A stretch of DNA of 64,000 bases. It comes from Cymbidium sinense. Its lineage: Eukaryota > Streptophyta > Magnoliopsida > Asparagales > Orchidaceae. Made by a program: the position numbers and the translations under genes. This document shows positions 13,296-25,900 of the stretch, piece by piece. Within the stretch, counting starts at the first letter, position 1; each line of letters begins with the position of its first letter. The notes below the pieces were generated by a model. The model saw only the letters and a program-made list of their open reading frames with translations, had not been told where the DNA came from and ran no database searches. The stretch lies in assembly GCA_021442155.1 (NCBI GenBank), contig CM038221.1:26317906-26381905 (forward strand), written 5' to 3'.

Positions 13296-13471
13296 AAGGG
13301 TGCCCAATAAGTGTGGTGTGACTGACAAGGAACACCGCACATATTGGTGTTTACCAAAATAATCAACAACACTAAAAGATCGCAAGCACTAACATAAATA
13401 ATCTATCACTAACCCAAGGTGTAGAAACAATCCAGTACTTTGTGCAATGTGGCTCTACTTATGTCCAAGAC

Positions 13472-13505
<34 letters not shown>

Positions 13506-15790
13506 TCCACTAAGGGATGGAGTGTGAACCTTCCACTAGGGAAGCCGATTCAAGTCATCCACAAGGGGATGAGAGGTTTGATTTGATTTGAGTCTCACCG
13601 GGAGAAATTTCCACTAGGGAAGAGGGTTGAATTTGTTTCAATTTTATTTATTTGGAATTTTTAGATAAACCTTGTTGGTTTGCGATGGATCATACTGAGT
13701 AGGAGCCACAGAGGCCAAGACCTACAGATTTACCAATCCAAAGGGGTAGTCTATAAAACACATAGTATGACTAGCCAACCGAAGGAATGTCTTTCGATAT
13801 GTAGCAATTGTACTAGGAAGTATGCATAGTAGACTTACATCCTCCAAAGTAAAGATCAGTTGATGGGGTAATCTATTGGCAAGACAACAGATTGACTATT
13901 GAGTGAATGTCGTTGGGGGACTTAGATCAACTCAAATATAGTCAAGATTAATTTAATTTTTAGATTTGTTTATTTTGATGGATTTTGTTGGTTGGCGATG
14001 GATCACACTGACAAGGAGCATATATCATCCTAGACCTATCTCAGATTTACTGAACCAAAGGGAGTAGCTTCCTGGCCGATGGGAGAACTATCCGACCAGT
14101 GGAGTGCCTTTGCAATGATCAATTCAAGGGAAAAAAGCTCAGGGACTCACATCTTCCATTAGAAAAGATCACTGGGGAGATCAGTTGCTTTGGGCAACAA
14201 ATCAAAACCTGACCTAGGGCTACCGGTCAATTTGCCATAATCATGCTAGAAAGAATGTGTCATAGCCTTACATCTTCCAAAGCGAAATGATTGTCGAGGT
14301 AACCTGCTTATGGCAAAATAGATTGAACCCGATCTAAGGGTGACTACGGAGTGAGTGCCAAACTAGGGACTTATCTTAACTCAGGTAGTCAGGCAATTCC
14401 TATAGGGAGTTCTCGACACCGCCTAAAGATCATGCTTGGGAAAAGGGGCCTTTGGGGCTTGAATTCTAATCCACAATTAATTTTGTTTATTTTATTTAGT
14501 TTGTTTATCATGGACCCTATTATGAGGATCAAACCGAGAAGGAGCTTATATCCTAGACCTATCTCTGATTTATTGAACCAAGGAGAATCCATCCTGAATA
14601 AATTCTCCAACCACAGTGGTGGCTACTAGGAAAGGGGAAAGTCCAATACAAAAGTAACCGTAGTGTCTAAATGGGGTCACAAAGACTGTGATCCAAATAG
14701 AGTGCCTGCAGGGGATGGGGGTCGCTAAGAGCTTAATCCAAAACCCTAGAAAATGACATGGCTAGTCATATATCTAATAGGCATTTGGTGGCCAACGCAA
14801 GGAGAAAGCTCGGGGACTCATATCTACAAAGAGTGGTGTATCCACCGGGTGAGTCATTGTCAGCATAGTAAACCTCAACCAACCTAAGGTGGTTTGCAAA
14901 TAATCGCCTAGAAGAAAGCTCTGGGACTCACATCCTCCTATATAAACCGACATTGGGATAGTCTGCTCCAAGTGATATCCGACCTGGGAGACTACCGAGT
15001 GAATGCTGGGGACTTATATCAACTCAAAAGTAGTCAAGAGGAAAGGAGCCTGGGGACTTATCCTAAACCTCAAATATACTGACCTAAAAGCATGATGGTT
15101 CAAGAAGAAAGCATGACTCACATCTTCTTAGGCAAAGTCAACATGAGGTAGCTTATAGGCCGGGCAGAGAAGTCTACCATACTAACAAGGTGCTTGTTGG
15201 TTTGCAATGGTCAACTTAGGAAGAAAGCATGCACATCCTCCAAACAAGTGACCAGGGGTGACATACTAGCAAGGTAGCATGTAGACCCAACCTAGAGAAG
15301 CTAATGAGTGATTGCCACAGGGGCTTTCTCCCACATCAAAATAGCTCGAGATAATAGATTTATGTTTATTTTTGTGTGCATGTGTCAAAAGGAATAGGTC
15401 ACCTCTGGGGGACTCTTACACCTACCTTAAAACATGCTAGTAGATTGATGAAATGGTGTCATGGATGGAAAAAAAGGATTCCCACTAAGAAAAGATGTCG
15501 CTTGGGTTCTCTCACACCTAACTTAGTTATGCTAATCAAATAGGATCCCTCTCAGGTTCTTTTACACCTATTGTAAAAGCACTAGGAGATTGTGTTTGTG
15601 TTGTGAAAGAGGGATAAGATGCCACTTGGGGACTCTTACACCTACCTTAGACACATCATGGAGGATTCACAAGATAAGCCAACAACACTTCAAAAGAAGA
15701 GAAGATTTGATGAATGGAATCAGATTTTTGTTCATTTTATTAATGATTATTTTCAAACATGATTTATTTCATGGGTAATATTTTTTTAGA
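13296..15790 (-). repeat. 3' UTR of the Ogre-like element, diverged subrepeats
   Basis: This lies between the integrase C-terminus and the 3' LTR. It is built from diverged repeats: GATGGATCA...GGAGC units near 13685, 13998 and 14510; GACTCACATCTTCC-type lines near 13824, 14150, 14268, 14815, 14924, 15116 and 15232; and GACTCTTACACCTACC-type lines near 15410, 15505, 15558 and 15640. Hypervariable tandem subrepeats in the 3' UTR are a known trait of the Tat/Ogre lineage and a suggested source of satellite DNA. The short open frames here are not conserved protein. Confidence 0.7.
13475..13502. repeat. (GA)n microsatellite
   Basis: About 14 uninterrupted GA dinucleotides in the 3' UTR of the Ogre-like element. 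It is a simple repeat with nothing coding nearby. Confidence 0.95.
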
Positions 15791-16700
15791 TAGAGCCCAT
15801 TAATTGGAAGCATCGGTGTTCCCTTTAATCAATAAGTCGATAAGATCCTCCTTGGTAGGCCTTCTCTATGACATAGGGGCCTTCCCAAGTGGGTTCAAAC
15901 TTGCCTCCCATCTTTCAATGGCAACAATTGGTCTCCTTAGACTAACACAAGTTCTCCTACTGAAAGACCTAGGTGACGCTTGTGTGAGCTTGAATCATTT
16001 TGCCTTGTACAACTCGAGGTTCTGCACGCATGCGACTCTCCTCCAAACCTTCGAGCTCTTCTAACCGCAACTTTGCATTCTACTCTGTAGTGATCTTGTT
16101 ACCCAATGCTATCCTTAGTGATGGGAGTTGAACTTCTAAAGGTAGAATAGCTTCGAACCCATACACTAAGGAAAATGGGGCGAGTTGGAGTTTATGTGGT
16201 GTGGTAGGCCCACAAGGCTTCAACCAACCGCCATTCCACTTGTTTATTGTCATCAAGAGTCTTCTTCAGATGGATGAGAGTTTTGTTGAATAAGCCATTT
16301 TCTAAGGTAGTAGATGGTGGAGTATCTCAAATCTATACATGTCTTCAAGCTATTGATCTTCATTTTGAATGCGTACCATTATCGATATAATTCATCGAGG
16401 CACCAAACCTATATATGATATGGTTCTAAAAAATTGAAGCACATGCCGAAGCTATGATCTCTCTCGAGTGGGATGGCTTCCGCCACTTGGAAAAGTAGTG
16501 GCGGCGTAAGATGAATCGATGCCCCTTGGAAGAAGGAGGATTGATAGACCTACAATGTCGATACCCCAACACTCGAATGGCCATGAGGCTAATGTAAGGT
16601 GTAGAATGTTAGGTGGTTGGTGGAGGACCACACTATGCACCTGACATTGATGGCATCTCCTAGCTATATCCATGCAATCCGTAATCATCAAAGGCTGATA
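15791..16700 (-). pseudogene. Ty3/gypsy integrase (broken)
   Basis: Integrase inserts the element cDNA into the host chromosome; it is the last domain of the polyprotein. On the minus strand near 16640-16690 the end of the HHCC zinc finger reads ARRCHQCQ. Near 16550-16590 comes the core start WPFECWGIDIVG, containing the first catalytic Asp. Further down (about 16090-16290), with frame changes, are LKKTLDDNKQVEW, ALWAYHTT and SLVYGFEAILPLEV, the conserved end of the catalytic core. At about 15815-15900, GKFEPTWEGPYVI and GGSYRLID form the C-terminal DNA-binding part, followed directly by a stop near 15810. Several frameshifts and in-frame stops separate these pieces. Family assignment is secure; activity is excluded for this copy. 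Confidence 0.85.
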
Positions 16701-16999
16701 ATATCCAAGTCACTTGATCTTCATCTTCATCTTCAGATCGAACTGAGGTGCTCTGCATAGACCTAAATGTACCTCAGTTATAATGCCACGGGCTTCATGT
16801 TTATCTAAATAGCGTAACCACATTTGGTCAAAGGATCGACGGTACATGGTGCCATCAATGAGAGCATAGGAGAGAGCTCTTTGTTTCACCTGATGGGCTT
16901 ATGACTTTTCTTGAGGTAGTTTCTCAATGTTCAAGTAATCTATGAATGATTGGCTCTAATCTAGCTCTGTGTCCATTTTGGCAATGGCAATCTTCCCTT

Positions 17000-17560
17000 C
17001 AAGAGAAAGTCTCGATGAGTTCGACATCAATAAGGGATAGGACTTATCTATTTTGGACCCTTATTGAAATGGACTAATCTTCCGGACATGCCAACTCTTT
17101 AGTAAGTTTGGCCAAAGCATCTGCTACGGCATTCTCTTCTTGGGAACCTTATAGATGGTGACTTTGGAATTTAACAGCTTCATGGTATACTCATAGTAAT
17201 GATGAAGCTTGGGTTTGAGAACCTTGTAGGACCCGAAATTTGATTGATGACCAACTGAGAATCCCCAAAGATGTTGATGCTCTTGACACTGATAGTGATG
17301 GCTAACTCACGGCAATCAAAGCCTCATACTACTTTTATTGTGTGGGTTGGAAAGATAGTATGAGAATCTCATCTCATCATCATTGAGTTAGAACTATTCC
17401 TACCCCTCGCTTTCTGGGAGAATAGATCATGGTGCTTCCCTTTAAAAAAGAAGCACCATCAAAATACATCTCCCATCGGTTGCTGCCTCCCCTAAGTTCA
17501 TGATTTGTTCATCAGAGATCAAGAGAATCGAGAAGTGGGTGCTACTAAGAAATCTAGTGC
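17000..17560 (-). pseudogene. Second (archaeal-type) RNase H domain of the polyprotein
   Basis: The minus strand reads MYFDGAS at 17449-17469. This is the start of the extra RNase H found between RT/RNase H and integrase in plant Tat elements, and it contains the first catalytic Asp. It is followed, across frame changes, by a GVGIVLT-like strand, YEALIAVS, and near 17110 EENAVADALAKL, a standard end of this domain. RNase H degrades the RNA strand of the RNA:DNA hybrid; the extra copy is lineage-specific. In-frame stops are present. It sits between RT and integrase as expected for Tat and not for chromoviruses, which settles the lineage. Confidence 0.8.
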
Positions 17561-17569
17561 CCTTTTACG

Positions 17570-18740
17570 CACGAGGGTATGAATGTGATATCAAACTATG
17601 AGAGAATCATGGACATGCCAAAAATGATAGCATTGGCGTGTCATAATGCAGGGATTCTCGAGATCAAGTTCACCTTTATGAGAAAGCATATAATGTCGTA
17701 GCTTTTGGGAAGTAAAGATCAAAGCTAGGCAATGTTTCAATAGATAGTTTGCTTCAAAGAATCGATGAAGGCGGTAGAGAGTATTCTCCTTCCTTCTCGT
17801 CATTGGCTTGGGCCAACAGAGCAAGAGAGTCATCCAATGCAAGAAGAGGATGAGTGGCGCCCGGATAGGTAGAAGAATGGCTTCACCAATACTTGATGTC
17901 TTCAAAGGCATGTCGACACTTATCATCCCACTTGAACTTGGCATCCTTTTGACAAGTGCTGAGAATGGCTTGCATCTCCTGATAGGTTGGAGATAAAGCA
18001 TCTCCCATCATTGAAAGGATCCGAGTTGAGTTAAACTCTTAGGAGGTGGCATTTCTAAGATAGCTTTGATCTTTTGGATCTATTTCTATTCCCGTGTCAA
18101 ACAACAAACCCAAGAATTTCCTGAAGCTACTCAATGCACACTTAGGATTCATTTTGAGGTTATATTATCTTAACCATTTGAAAACTACTCTCAAGTCAAA
18201 GAGGTGGTCTTTTTTCTCTACTTGACTACTAGATCATCAACGTAACACTCAACCTGATGATGGATGAGTTCATTGAAGATCTGAGTCATGTCATGGGTAT
18301 GTAGCACCAAAGATTTTAAGGCCGAAAAGGCATGACCCTATAATAAGATTAATGGTTTCAAAAGTGGTATTTTCTTTCATCTTCGTGAGACATCTTGATT
18401 TGTATAGCTGATGACCCATCCATGAAAGAAAACACTACATGAGATGAAATGTCCACCATTAATTCTAGTATAGGAAGAGAAACTCATCCTTAGGACATGC
18501 CTTATTTAAGTCCCTAAATTAATGCATATGCAAATTTGGCCATTCTTCTTAACTTATGACACTAACGTAGGATATTTTTCTTCCCCGATGAAACCAACAT
18601 GGATCAATTTCTGACTTAAATGACCGTTGTTCAATTTCTAATACATGCATCTAGGAGCTTGCTTAATAGGGTAGTTGGGATCTATGCTAGCTTGTGGACG
18701 CTATGTCGAGATAATCCGGGCATCTCTTCATAACTCCATG
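17570..18740 (-). pseudogene. Reverse transcriptase with first RNase H (broken)
   Basis: Reverse transcriptase copies element RNA into cDNA; the adjoining RNase H removes the template. On the minus strand, near 18690-18740, NDCFAWSYEEMPGL leads into the domain. RDLNKACPKDEF follows near 18480-18515. Motif A reads FSFMDG with its catalytic Asp at 18418-18420. A PFGLK...GATY piece sits near 18300-18340. Motif C is YVDD at 18233-18244, followed by LVVK. Towards 17680-17780 comes the RNase H part with CLALIFTSQKLRHYML. Both catalytic motifs survive, but the frame is lost several times, for example between GATY and YVDD. Typical length is 300-plus residues for RT and 100-plus for RNase H, and the spacing here agrees. 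Confidence 0.88.
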
Positions 18741-19789
18741 CAAAGCAGTCATTAAACTCAATCAATAGCCTAACTAAGTCATTGGTTTTTTCTTTATTCA
18801 ACAACAAACTGATGTATGTCGGGCATGAATTTTCTTCTATCCCGGTTGATTTCTTTAAGCTTGTATATTATTGAATGAATCTCCTCTTCAAATTTTGATG
18901 GTTCTCTTGATTTGAGATCAGGATCATCCGAGGTTTCTAAACACACATTCTCATAAGAGTTGGGGTGTGTGAAAAGAACCTATCGACTCTAAATGATTGG
19001 TAACAACTCATCATTCATTGACTGACTACTATTAATCCCCGCTCTTGATTGTGCTTCCTACCGTATATTCCATAGCTTTTCAAAGTACTTTTGTGCTTGG
19101 ACCATGTATGAGGAACTAAACCTTTTTGTATAAGATTATGAACACAAGGCAAGTAAAAGTCAAATGGTAATTTCCTTAAAGTATCCTCAAGTTCTACATC
19201 AACTGACTTGAGGATGATGATCCCAAAAAAGAATCTTTCATGTCATTTGGAAGACTTAGGGACTTCCTTAACTACCAAACCTTCAACTTTTAAATGTAAG
19301 TGAGGTTAAAGCTAAGGTTCCCCGCCTAATAGTCTCATATAAACCGATTTGAATACTTTGATTTCGAGGCCCGGTCTTCATCTAGATCAAAAGTCACAAT
19401 GGAACCCACTGAGGGGGTTGGTATACTAATCACATTAGACTCATCCTCCGAGATTCCAAGTCTATGTGAATAGTAGGGTACTCTATGAACAGAACATGAC
19501 CTTGTTGGTTGATGGCCAACTAGGGGTCTTCCACCTCCTGAACGCCTACCCTCTCTGGTGGAGGTTTCATCCTACCCACATGTCCATATGATGGAATGAA
19601 CTGTGGGTGGAATGTGATATGTGATCTATTTCTTCTTCAATTCCCCTTTCTTGTTCACTTGGATTTTCATTTTTCTTTTCTTTTTCTTTTATCTTTTCTT
19701 TTTCTTCATTTTCTCTTTCTTTTGATTTTGAGTTTGAATTTTGTCCAAGTTCAAGAAAGGGTGTTCTGAGGAATATAGTATGTCACATC

Positions 19790-20250
19790 CTCATAAATCT
19801 CAACCTTTCTAACTGAAAATGGCTTTTCATCTCCATTGACATGGTATTCAATCCCATCTTTTCTAAACTTGATGCACTGATGGAGGGAGGATGGAATGAT
19901 CTTGTTCTGATGTATCCAAGGCCTACCGAGCAAAGCAGTGAATGAAGTATTTGAATCAATGATGTAGAACTTGGCTTAAGTCTTCCTATCACATATCTCC
20001 AAATGTAACACGATGGAACCTAAAGCCCGCTCACCTTGTTCATTGAATCCTCTCAACATCATCTGATCTCCTCGGAGTGTGGAGATGTCGATCCTCAAAT
20101 AGCAAGGGTCTTTAGACTCATAATGTTCACATGCACCAATCCATGAGAACTCTAAGAAGTCTAAACATCCATGTCACTATGATGTAGGGGATGGTTGTGC
20201 TCCAAGTCCCCATAAGAAGGTCTTCATCTGAAGGTGATCCCTGAGCTTTT
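19790..20250 (-). pseudogene. Retroviral-type aspartic protease region
   Basis: This protease cuts the gag-pol precursor. The minus strand reads DISTLRGDQMMLRGFNEQG at about 20040-20096, then IVLHLEI. Across one in-frame stop follow FYIIDSNTSFTALLGRPW and IHQNKIIPSSLHQ (near 19870-19930). The GRPWIH..K..PSSLHQ..KF block is a hallmark of the end of the Tat/Athila-type protease domain. The active-site Asp-Ser/Thr-Gly triad, expected about 20250 or just right of it, could not be read clearly. It lies between gag and RT, as expected. Confidence 0.8.
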
Positions 20251-20259
20251 TTTGTGTAA

Positions 20260-21190
20260 TGTGCTCCTCACCTATAGTCCTGAGCTAAGCATATCTCAAG
20301 ATCAAGGAGAGCCTTGATTAATGATCCCTCTTCTCTTTGGATAAGATAAGGGCATCGTATATGCTTAGCTTAGATGGTAACTTTCTTAGATGAGAAAGGG
20401 CATTGTAGTCCACCTTGGACTGGTCCTCCACAAGCATATCCAAGGGTGGAGCATCCTATGGAGAGGCTTTTCGATCTTCTATACCAATGACTTATTTCCC
20501 TCTATCTTGAGGTTCTGCCCTAGGAAGTATAACCTTGCCACTAAGGAGGTTGACTTTGATGATCTCTTGTGGCAGGGTAATGGAAGGTTATACCTGCACA
20601 TCAGGCTCACCTATAGCTTCTCCTATCGGACCCTCTGAATCACATGATTCCAAGTCTATCTCAAGAGATGAACATATAGTATTCAGAGTAGGAAAGTCCA
20701 ACTCTGAATCAAAGAGGAAGATCATAATTATTATAGTTATTTTGACTTGAAGAGTTATCATTAGGAATAGAAGAAGACAATCCATCAAAAGCGATACAGA
20801 TGTAATTCAAACTAGCTTTATTCTTCAATTTATTAGATTTTTTTGGGGGTACAAAGTAGAAATCAAGTAGGGATTTGATGCCTTTATTTGTCAATACAAG
20901 AGTTCTATTAGTAGAAGAAGAAGAGATAGCTGAAGTGGAAGAAGTCACTAGTGTGGAAGCTACAACTAGATGGAGGAGACTGGCCGTGGTGCTAATGGCT
21001 ATCCCCGCCAACACATGCTCTGTTGCCGCTAAGCTCCCCCTTTCCTTGAGTTGGCACTGGCAACTTGCAAATCTTCCTTGATGTTGGAGGTTTGAACTGA
21101 CTCAGGCACCTACAAGGAAAGCTTCTTGATCTTCTAGACAATCTTCTTAGAGGTTTTGGATAAAGAATTATCCCAACCTTCTTTAGTTTT
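20260..21190 (-). other. gag-protease linker, acidic and Ser-rich
   Basis: Degenerate coding DNA between gag and protease. On the minus strand the readable pieces are rich in Ser, Asp and Glu, for example SELDFPTLN and LESCDSEG near 20600-20700. This is typical of the poorly conserved linker in Tat polyproteins. No catalytic motif is seen, and the readable frame changes repeatedly. Confidence 0.45.
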
Positions 21191-22264
21191 GAAGGATCAC
21201 ATGTATCCCCAAGGATTACCCTAATGGAACTGGATGGTTGTTCCACAAGGTATTCCTTTGGGATAACTATAGCACCGGTCTTGAAGCTATGTTCAAGCTA
21301 GTCCTTAAATGTGAAGCAATCCTCCAAAACATGGCCTAGGATATGGTGGTAGGGGCAAAAGTTTGGATCATGACTTTTGCCTACTTCTTTTGGTCTTCTA
21401 GGCTCAAGTAGCTAAAAATCAGGCTTGCTTAAAAGATTCTTAAATATCTTCTCGATTACCTCCCTCTTAAATGAATAAGGTTTTTTAAGCTTATCTAAAA
21501 GAGTAGTGGACCACCGGTGGGTATGAGTGTCGCTACTACGGGTATGGTGAGGGAGGTGGTGAGTGGTGGAGGCTATGGTAGAGTCCTGGTGGTGGCAAAG
21601 GAGGTGGTCACTGAGGTCATGGTCTCGACCGATCTCTTGCTTTCCTCTTATCTCTCGATGTCACTACTCTCGGCTTCTTCTCATAGACCTTTTGTGGCTT
21701 TGCTTTAGGCAACTGATCTTGAAAAGGAAACTGTTGGCCTCTCCTTGTAGACTAGCTATCTTGTTGATTAGCTTCTCAAATATCTTGATAGTGAAGCCCT
21801 TAAGCATGAAGGTGACCAAGCCATGGATATTCTTTAGAAGAATCTCAATGGCATGCTATCGATACAATCACATTTCATACTCGTTATGCCATCGAGAATA
21901 TAATCAACAAGGACTCACTGGGTGTTGTTGTGCTACAACGAGATCACCTAACCCTTTCTTGAGCTCAGAAACCTCTTGATAAAGAGTTGCTCCAACTCAA
22001 AATATTTTCTTGAACTATTGAATAGACAATCAAAAGTAATCTAGGCTACTAATGAAGAGGCAAAAGCAAAGCATCGCCACGGGCATTGCACCGGCCCAAA
22101 TGTGCTATGTGCAGATTTTTCACATCAAAGCTTTTGAAGGAAGGTGGCACGAAACCCTTGGGATATTGGATTGAATCGAATTCCTCCAGGTAGGGTCTAC
22201 CCTTTGGAATCGATGATCCTCCCTGGGCTTGAGCCAATGCTTCCTTCACTTGTTGCTCAACCAT
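21190..22264 (-). pseudogene. gag capsid-like protein (broken)
   Basis: Gag forms the particle that packages element RNA. At 22049-22264 on the minus strand a frame starts MVEQQVKEALAQAQ and reaches RPYLEEFDSIQYPKGF and PPSFKSFD. Y...YPKGF..P.F..FDG is the standard entry to the gag domain of plant Tat/Athila elements. Near 21290-21360 the C-terminal end reads YHHILGHVLEDCFTFKD, the degenerate zinc-knuckle-like Cx2H..GH..C motif of this lineage, followed by a PKEYLVEQ-type line. Frameshifts and stops lie between. The true start may lie further right; the Met at 22264 is only the best visible one. Confidence 0.75.
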
Positions 22265-24060
22265 TGATTTTATGTCTTTTTCTCATATGGAGGTACTTTC
22301 CACTACCTTCCTATACATGCTAGTGCTACCTTGCTCAATGGGAGGTAAGGTCTTCCAAGTCCACATGAACTAACTCGTGACTATATTGTAGTAGGATGAA
22401 CTGTTGGGCTTATTTCTGGAGTACTAAAATTGCTGCTAACAAGTCCTCTAACTGACGATCCATCCTATCTATCTACTCATCTTTCTTCAACGATAATATG
22501 GTGATGGTGATTGTGGTGTCTTCCTGATCAACCTCATCACCTTCCATGGCCTGCTGCTCCTTGAGAAGAGATCCTCTAGTATCTACCATAGACTCCAGCT
22601 GAGTCTCCCAACAAGTCATCTTCGTTGGGATCGAAGTTGACTTTCTCACTAATCATACCCCAAGATCTCCTTCTTCTCTATAAGATAATGAGCTACTATC
22701 TCCTTGAGAGAATGATCTATCTGAATGGGAACAAATGATCTAGGCTGACCGGTGTGATCACTATCATGCACTGAGAGGCACCGGACCTTGCCTGCTACTG
22801 GGGAGTCAATCTTATGTGGACTGTACTCACTAGATGAGAGACACTCATTCACTCATGAGAGGGTTGACATTCCTAGGAGGTTCCACTATCCTTGGTGCAG
22901 CTGGACCATCATCTGCCACCTCTGACCAAACTGCTACCATCTCCATATCCTACTGTACTAGTAGAGTTGGTGAAGGGATGACCACTATGCTGGGCCATTC
23001 CTTCACCACCACTTAAGAAGGTCAAGCAAGAGCCTCCACCCATAATAGGTGGTGTAGATGAAGTAGATCCTCACCATAGGATCACCAAGGTGCTTCTCCC
23101 TGATATATGGCCTTCATGGCCTTTGATGGAGATGTGATGGTGATGATGATGAGGTAGAGAGGTGTGGTGGAGAGACCACCACTCTATGCAAAGCTATCCT
23201 CCGTGATGATGATCCCCAATAAGTAAGATGTTCTATGGTCGACGCGGGAAGCCGCTGGAAAATCAACAGTGCAAAAGCTACCGCTGGTGATCAACCTCCC
23301 TCCCTACTAGTAATGTGTGATGTGGGCCTCTCTCCCCTCCGATGGATATGTTTCCCACACCAGGGGATATGGATCTAGATCAAATTGCTGACTGAACTAA
23401 GCTCCGCTACGGCACAAAGATGATCGGAGGTCGGCATACGATCCTCTACTCCTAGTATCGATGCTAACCACCAGTGGAGGTGATGTGTGAATCCTTCCTA
23501 ACATCCTCTCTATCCACCTAGAGAGGATGAACTTGTAAACCAATGGTGAAGTAAAAATTGGAAACTACTCAATAGCTGAACATGTGGTTGCCTCTATCTC
23601 CCTGGAAATCCTTGTGTGATACCGCTTGATCATGGGGTTCTTGTTCCTACACTATGTCCTGGTAGGATGGGAGGAGTGAGAGCTAAACCCATACTCAAAA
23701 GTAGGGGAGGCAATCCCTGAGATCAGGGGAGCCTTACCCTTAGAGATGATGAGAGTGCAGCCTCACCAGCACGAGAAACCACAAAGTGCACTAAACTATC
23801 ACCGGGCTGACTTACTATCAAGTGGTGGACTGCCACCGCTTTCCTCTTCAGTGAGGAGATGTCAATCAAGGTAGATCAATCGGGATGGCTTCTTCTACCA
23901 CCTTCTCTGATGGTGAGAGTGCCCTCACATGTGATCTTGACTCCCTCAAATCCTACAAAATGGATAAGGTGTATGATCCAATGGGGAAGTTTCTGAAGTG
24001 AAAACAAATTGTGAGCCATTTCATCAACTATAAAGACCAAAAATTTGTGTAAATGATGGT
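22265..24060 (-). other. Unrecognised region upstream of gag (possible extra ORF of Ogre type)
   Basis: About 1.8 kb of clearly less AT-rich sequence between the gag start and the leader repeats, compositionally like the coding region. Ogre elements are known to carry an extra open frame of unknown function upstream of gag. Short minus-strand frames exist here (for example 22649-22852), but no domain is recognisable and stops are frequent. It may be a decayed extra ORF, the gag N-terminus, or untranslated leader. Confidence 0.4.
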
Positions 24061-24299
24061 GAGAATTTACAATAGGAAATGAGCTTGGATCAAATTTATC
24101 TTTGTTGATTTTTTGAATTTAGATCGAGAATTTGAACCCACATCCAACATCTTGGAAGTGTTAAGTGGGGTTCAAATAGATTTGAGAAGATTTAGAAATT
24201 TGATTGAAAGAGGAATTTTGAATATGAATCCAACTTCAACAAATTTGGGTAAAAGATGGATTCAAATATTTTGAGAAGGATGCTTCCATAGGTTCATGT

Positions 24300-25900
24300 T
24301 TGTTTGAATTTAGATTTTGATTTGAAGACCTTTCCTTTAACAAATTTGGGTATGTTAAAGTAAGGGTCAATTGATTCTATTTTTATTTAGTGATTTTGGA
24401 ATTTTACTTAGCAAATTTGGGTATGCTAAGTAAAGTGTTTGAATATAATTATTTCTTTTTTATAAATTATTATTTGATTTTGAAAATTGGAATTCCACTT
24501 AGCAAATTTAGGTATGCTAAGTGAAGAACCCAAGTGTGTTTTTTTATTTTTGAAAATAGGATTCTTAGAAAATTTGAGTATGCTAAGGAAATCCTAAGGT
24601 GTTTCATTTATTTTTAGATGTTTTGATTTTTTTTTTTTTTGAAAAAGTTGGATCTTAGCAAATTTGGGCTTGCTAAGGAAATCCTAATGTGTTCATTTTT
24701 TGTTTTGATTTAATTGAAAGTGGAGACTCTACTTTAGCAAATATGGTATGCTAAGGATGAAGTCCCACTTAGTTTTGTGAAATGGAAACTTCACTTAGCA
24801 AATTTGAGTATGTTAAATGAAATTCCAAAATATTTGTTCAAAATTTTGATTTATTTTTTTGAAAATGGAAACTTCTCTTTAGCAAATTTGGTAAAGAAAG
24901 AAGTTCAAAGTTCTTGAAGAAATTTGGTTTTGACTTTGGAGACTAGCAAATTTGAGTATGCTAAAGTTCCAAATGTGAATTTTAATTTTGGATTTGGAGA
25001 CTTTACTTAGCAAATTTGAGCATGCTAAATGAAGTTCCAAATGTATTTTGAAAATTTTTGGTTTTGAATTTGGAGACTTCACTTAACAAATTTGAGTATG
25101 CTAAATGAAGTTCCAAATATGTTTGAAAAAAATTTTGATTTTGAATTTGGAAACTTCACTTAGCAAATTTGAGTATGCTAAATGAAATTCCAAAAAAAAG
25201 TTTGAAAATTTTTTATTTTGGATTTGGAGACTTCACTTAGCAAATTTGAGTATGCTAAACGAAGTTCCAAAGGGGTTTGACATTTTATTTTTATTTTGGG
25301 TTTGGAGACTTCACTTAGCAAATTTGAGTATGCTAAATGAAGTTCCAAAAATGTTTGAAAATTTTTTGATTTTGATTTGGAGACTTCAGCAGCAAATTTG
25401 AGTATGCTAAATGAAGTTCCAAATGTGTTTGAAAAAAATTTTGATTTTGAATTTGGAGACTTCACTTAGCAAATTTGATTATGCTAAATGAAGTTCCAAA
25501 TGTGTTTGAAATTATTTTGAAAATATGATTATTAAGTTTTAATTTTTGAAAAGGGGACTTCCATTCAACAAATTTAGGTATGTAGGAATGGAGATCAATC
25601 TTATTTTTGAAAATGTGAAAAAAATTTTGTGTGTGATTATTACTTTTTGAAAGAGGAATTCCAACTTAATCATATGTGGGATATGTTTAGGGATTTCTAA
25701 ATGATATCATTCTTTTTTTTGGTTGGGAATGAAATCTTCATTCAATAAATTTGAGTATATTATGTTCATATGTGCTTTTGAAAACTTTAATTTTATTTGA
25801 AGATGAAACTTTCATTCAATAGGTGTGAGTGTATTGAATGGAAAGGTTCATATGTGCTTCTTTAAGTTTTATTTTTTTTGATTTTGATTTTTGGAAAGAT
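24300..25900 (-). repeat. 5' leader tandem array, AGCAAATTTGAGTATGCTAA units
   Basis: About 18 copies of a conserved AGCAAATTTG(A/G)GTATGCTAA core, at about 24341, 24411, 24503, 24570, 24659, 24739, 24799, 24881, 24945, 25009, 25086, 25162, 25240, 25318, 25391, 25470, 25567 and 25742. They are spaced roughly 65-100 bases and separated by T-rich arms with GGAGACTTCACTT and GAAGTTCCAAATG. The most uniform copies are at about 24940-25490 and the edges are more diverged, as expected of an array homogenised in its middle. Short frames across it are by-products of the repeat. Confidence 0.9.

Noticed and set aside
15804..16064. 86-residue plus-strand frame
   Set aside because: It is antisense to the integrase C-terminus, which has recognisable motifs on the minus strand.
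20875..21081. 68-residue acidic plus-strand frame and nearby plus-strand frames to 21979
   Set aside because: They are shadows of the degenerate gag-protease coding strand.
25178..25465. 95-residue minus-strand frame with internal repeats (SKPKIKI...LELRLAYSNLL)
   Set aside because: It exists only because the repeat unit happens to be open in that frame; no start, family or composition supports it.
24300..25900. Regularly spaced repeats that might suggest a CRISPR array
   Set aside because: Plant nuclear context; spacers are themselves repeated and T-rich, spacing varies, and no cas genes are present. It is a tandem array in a retroelement leader.
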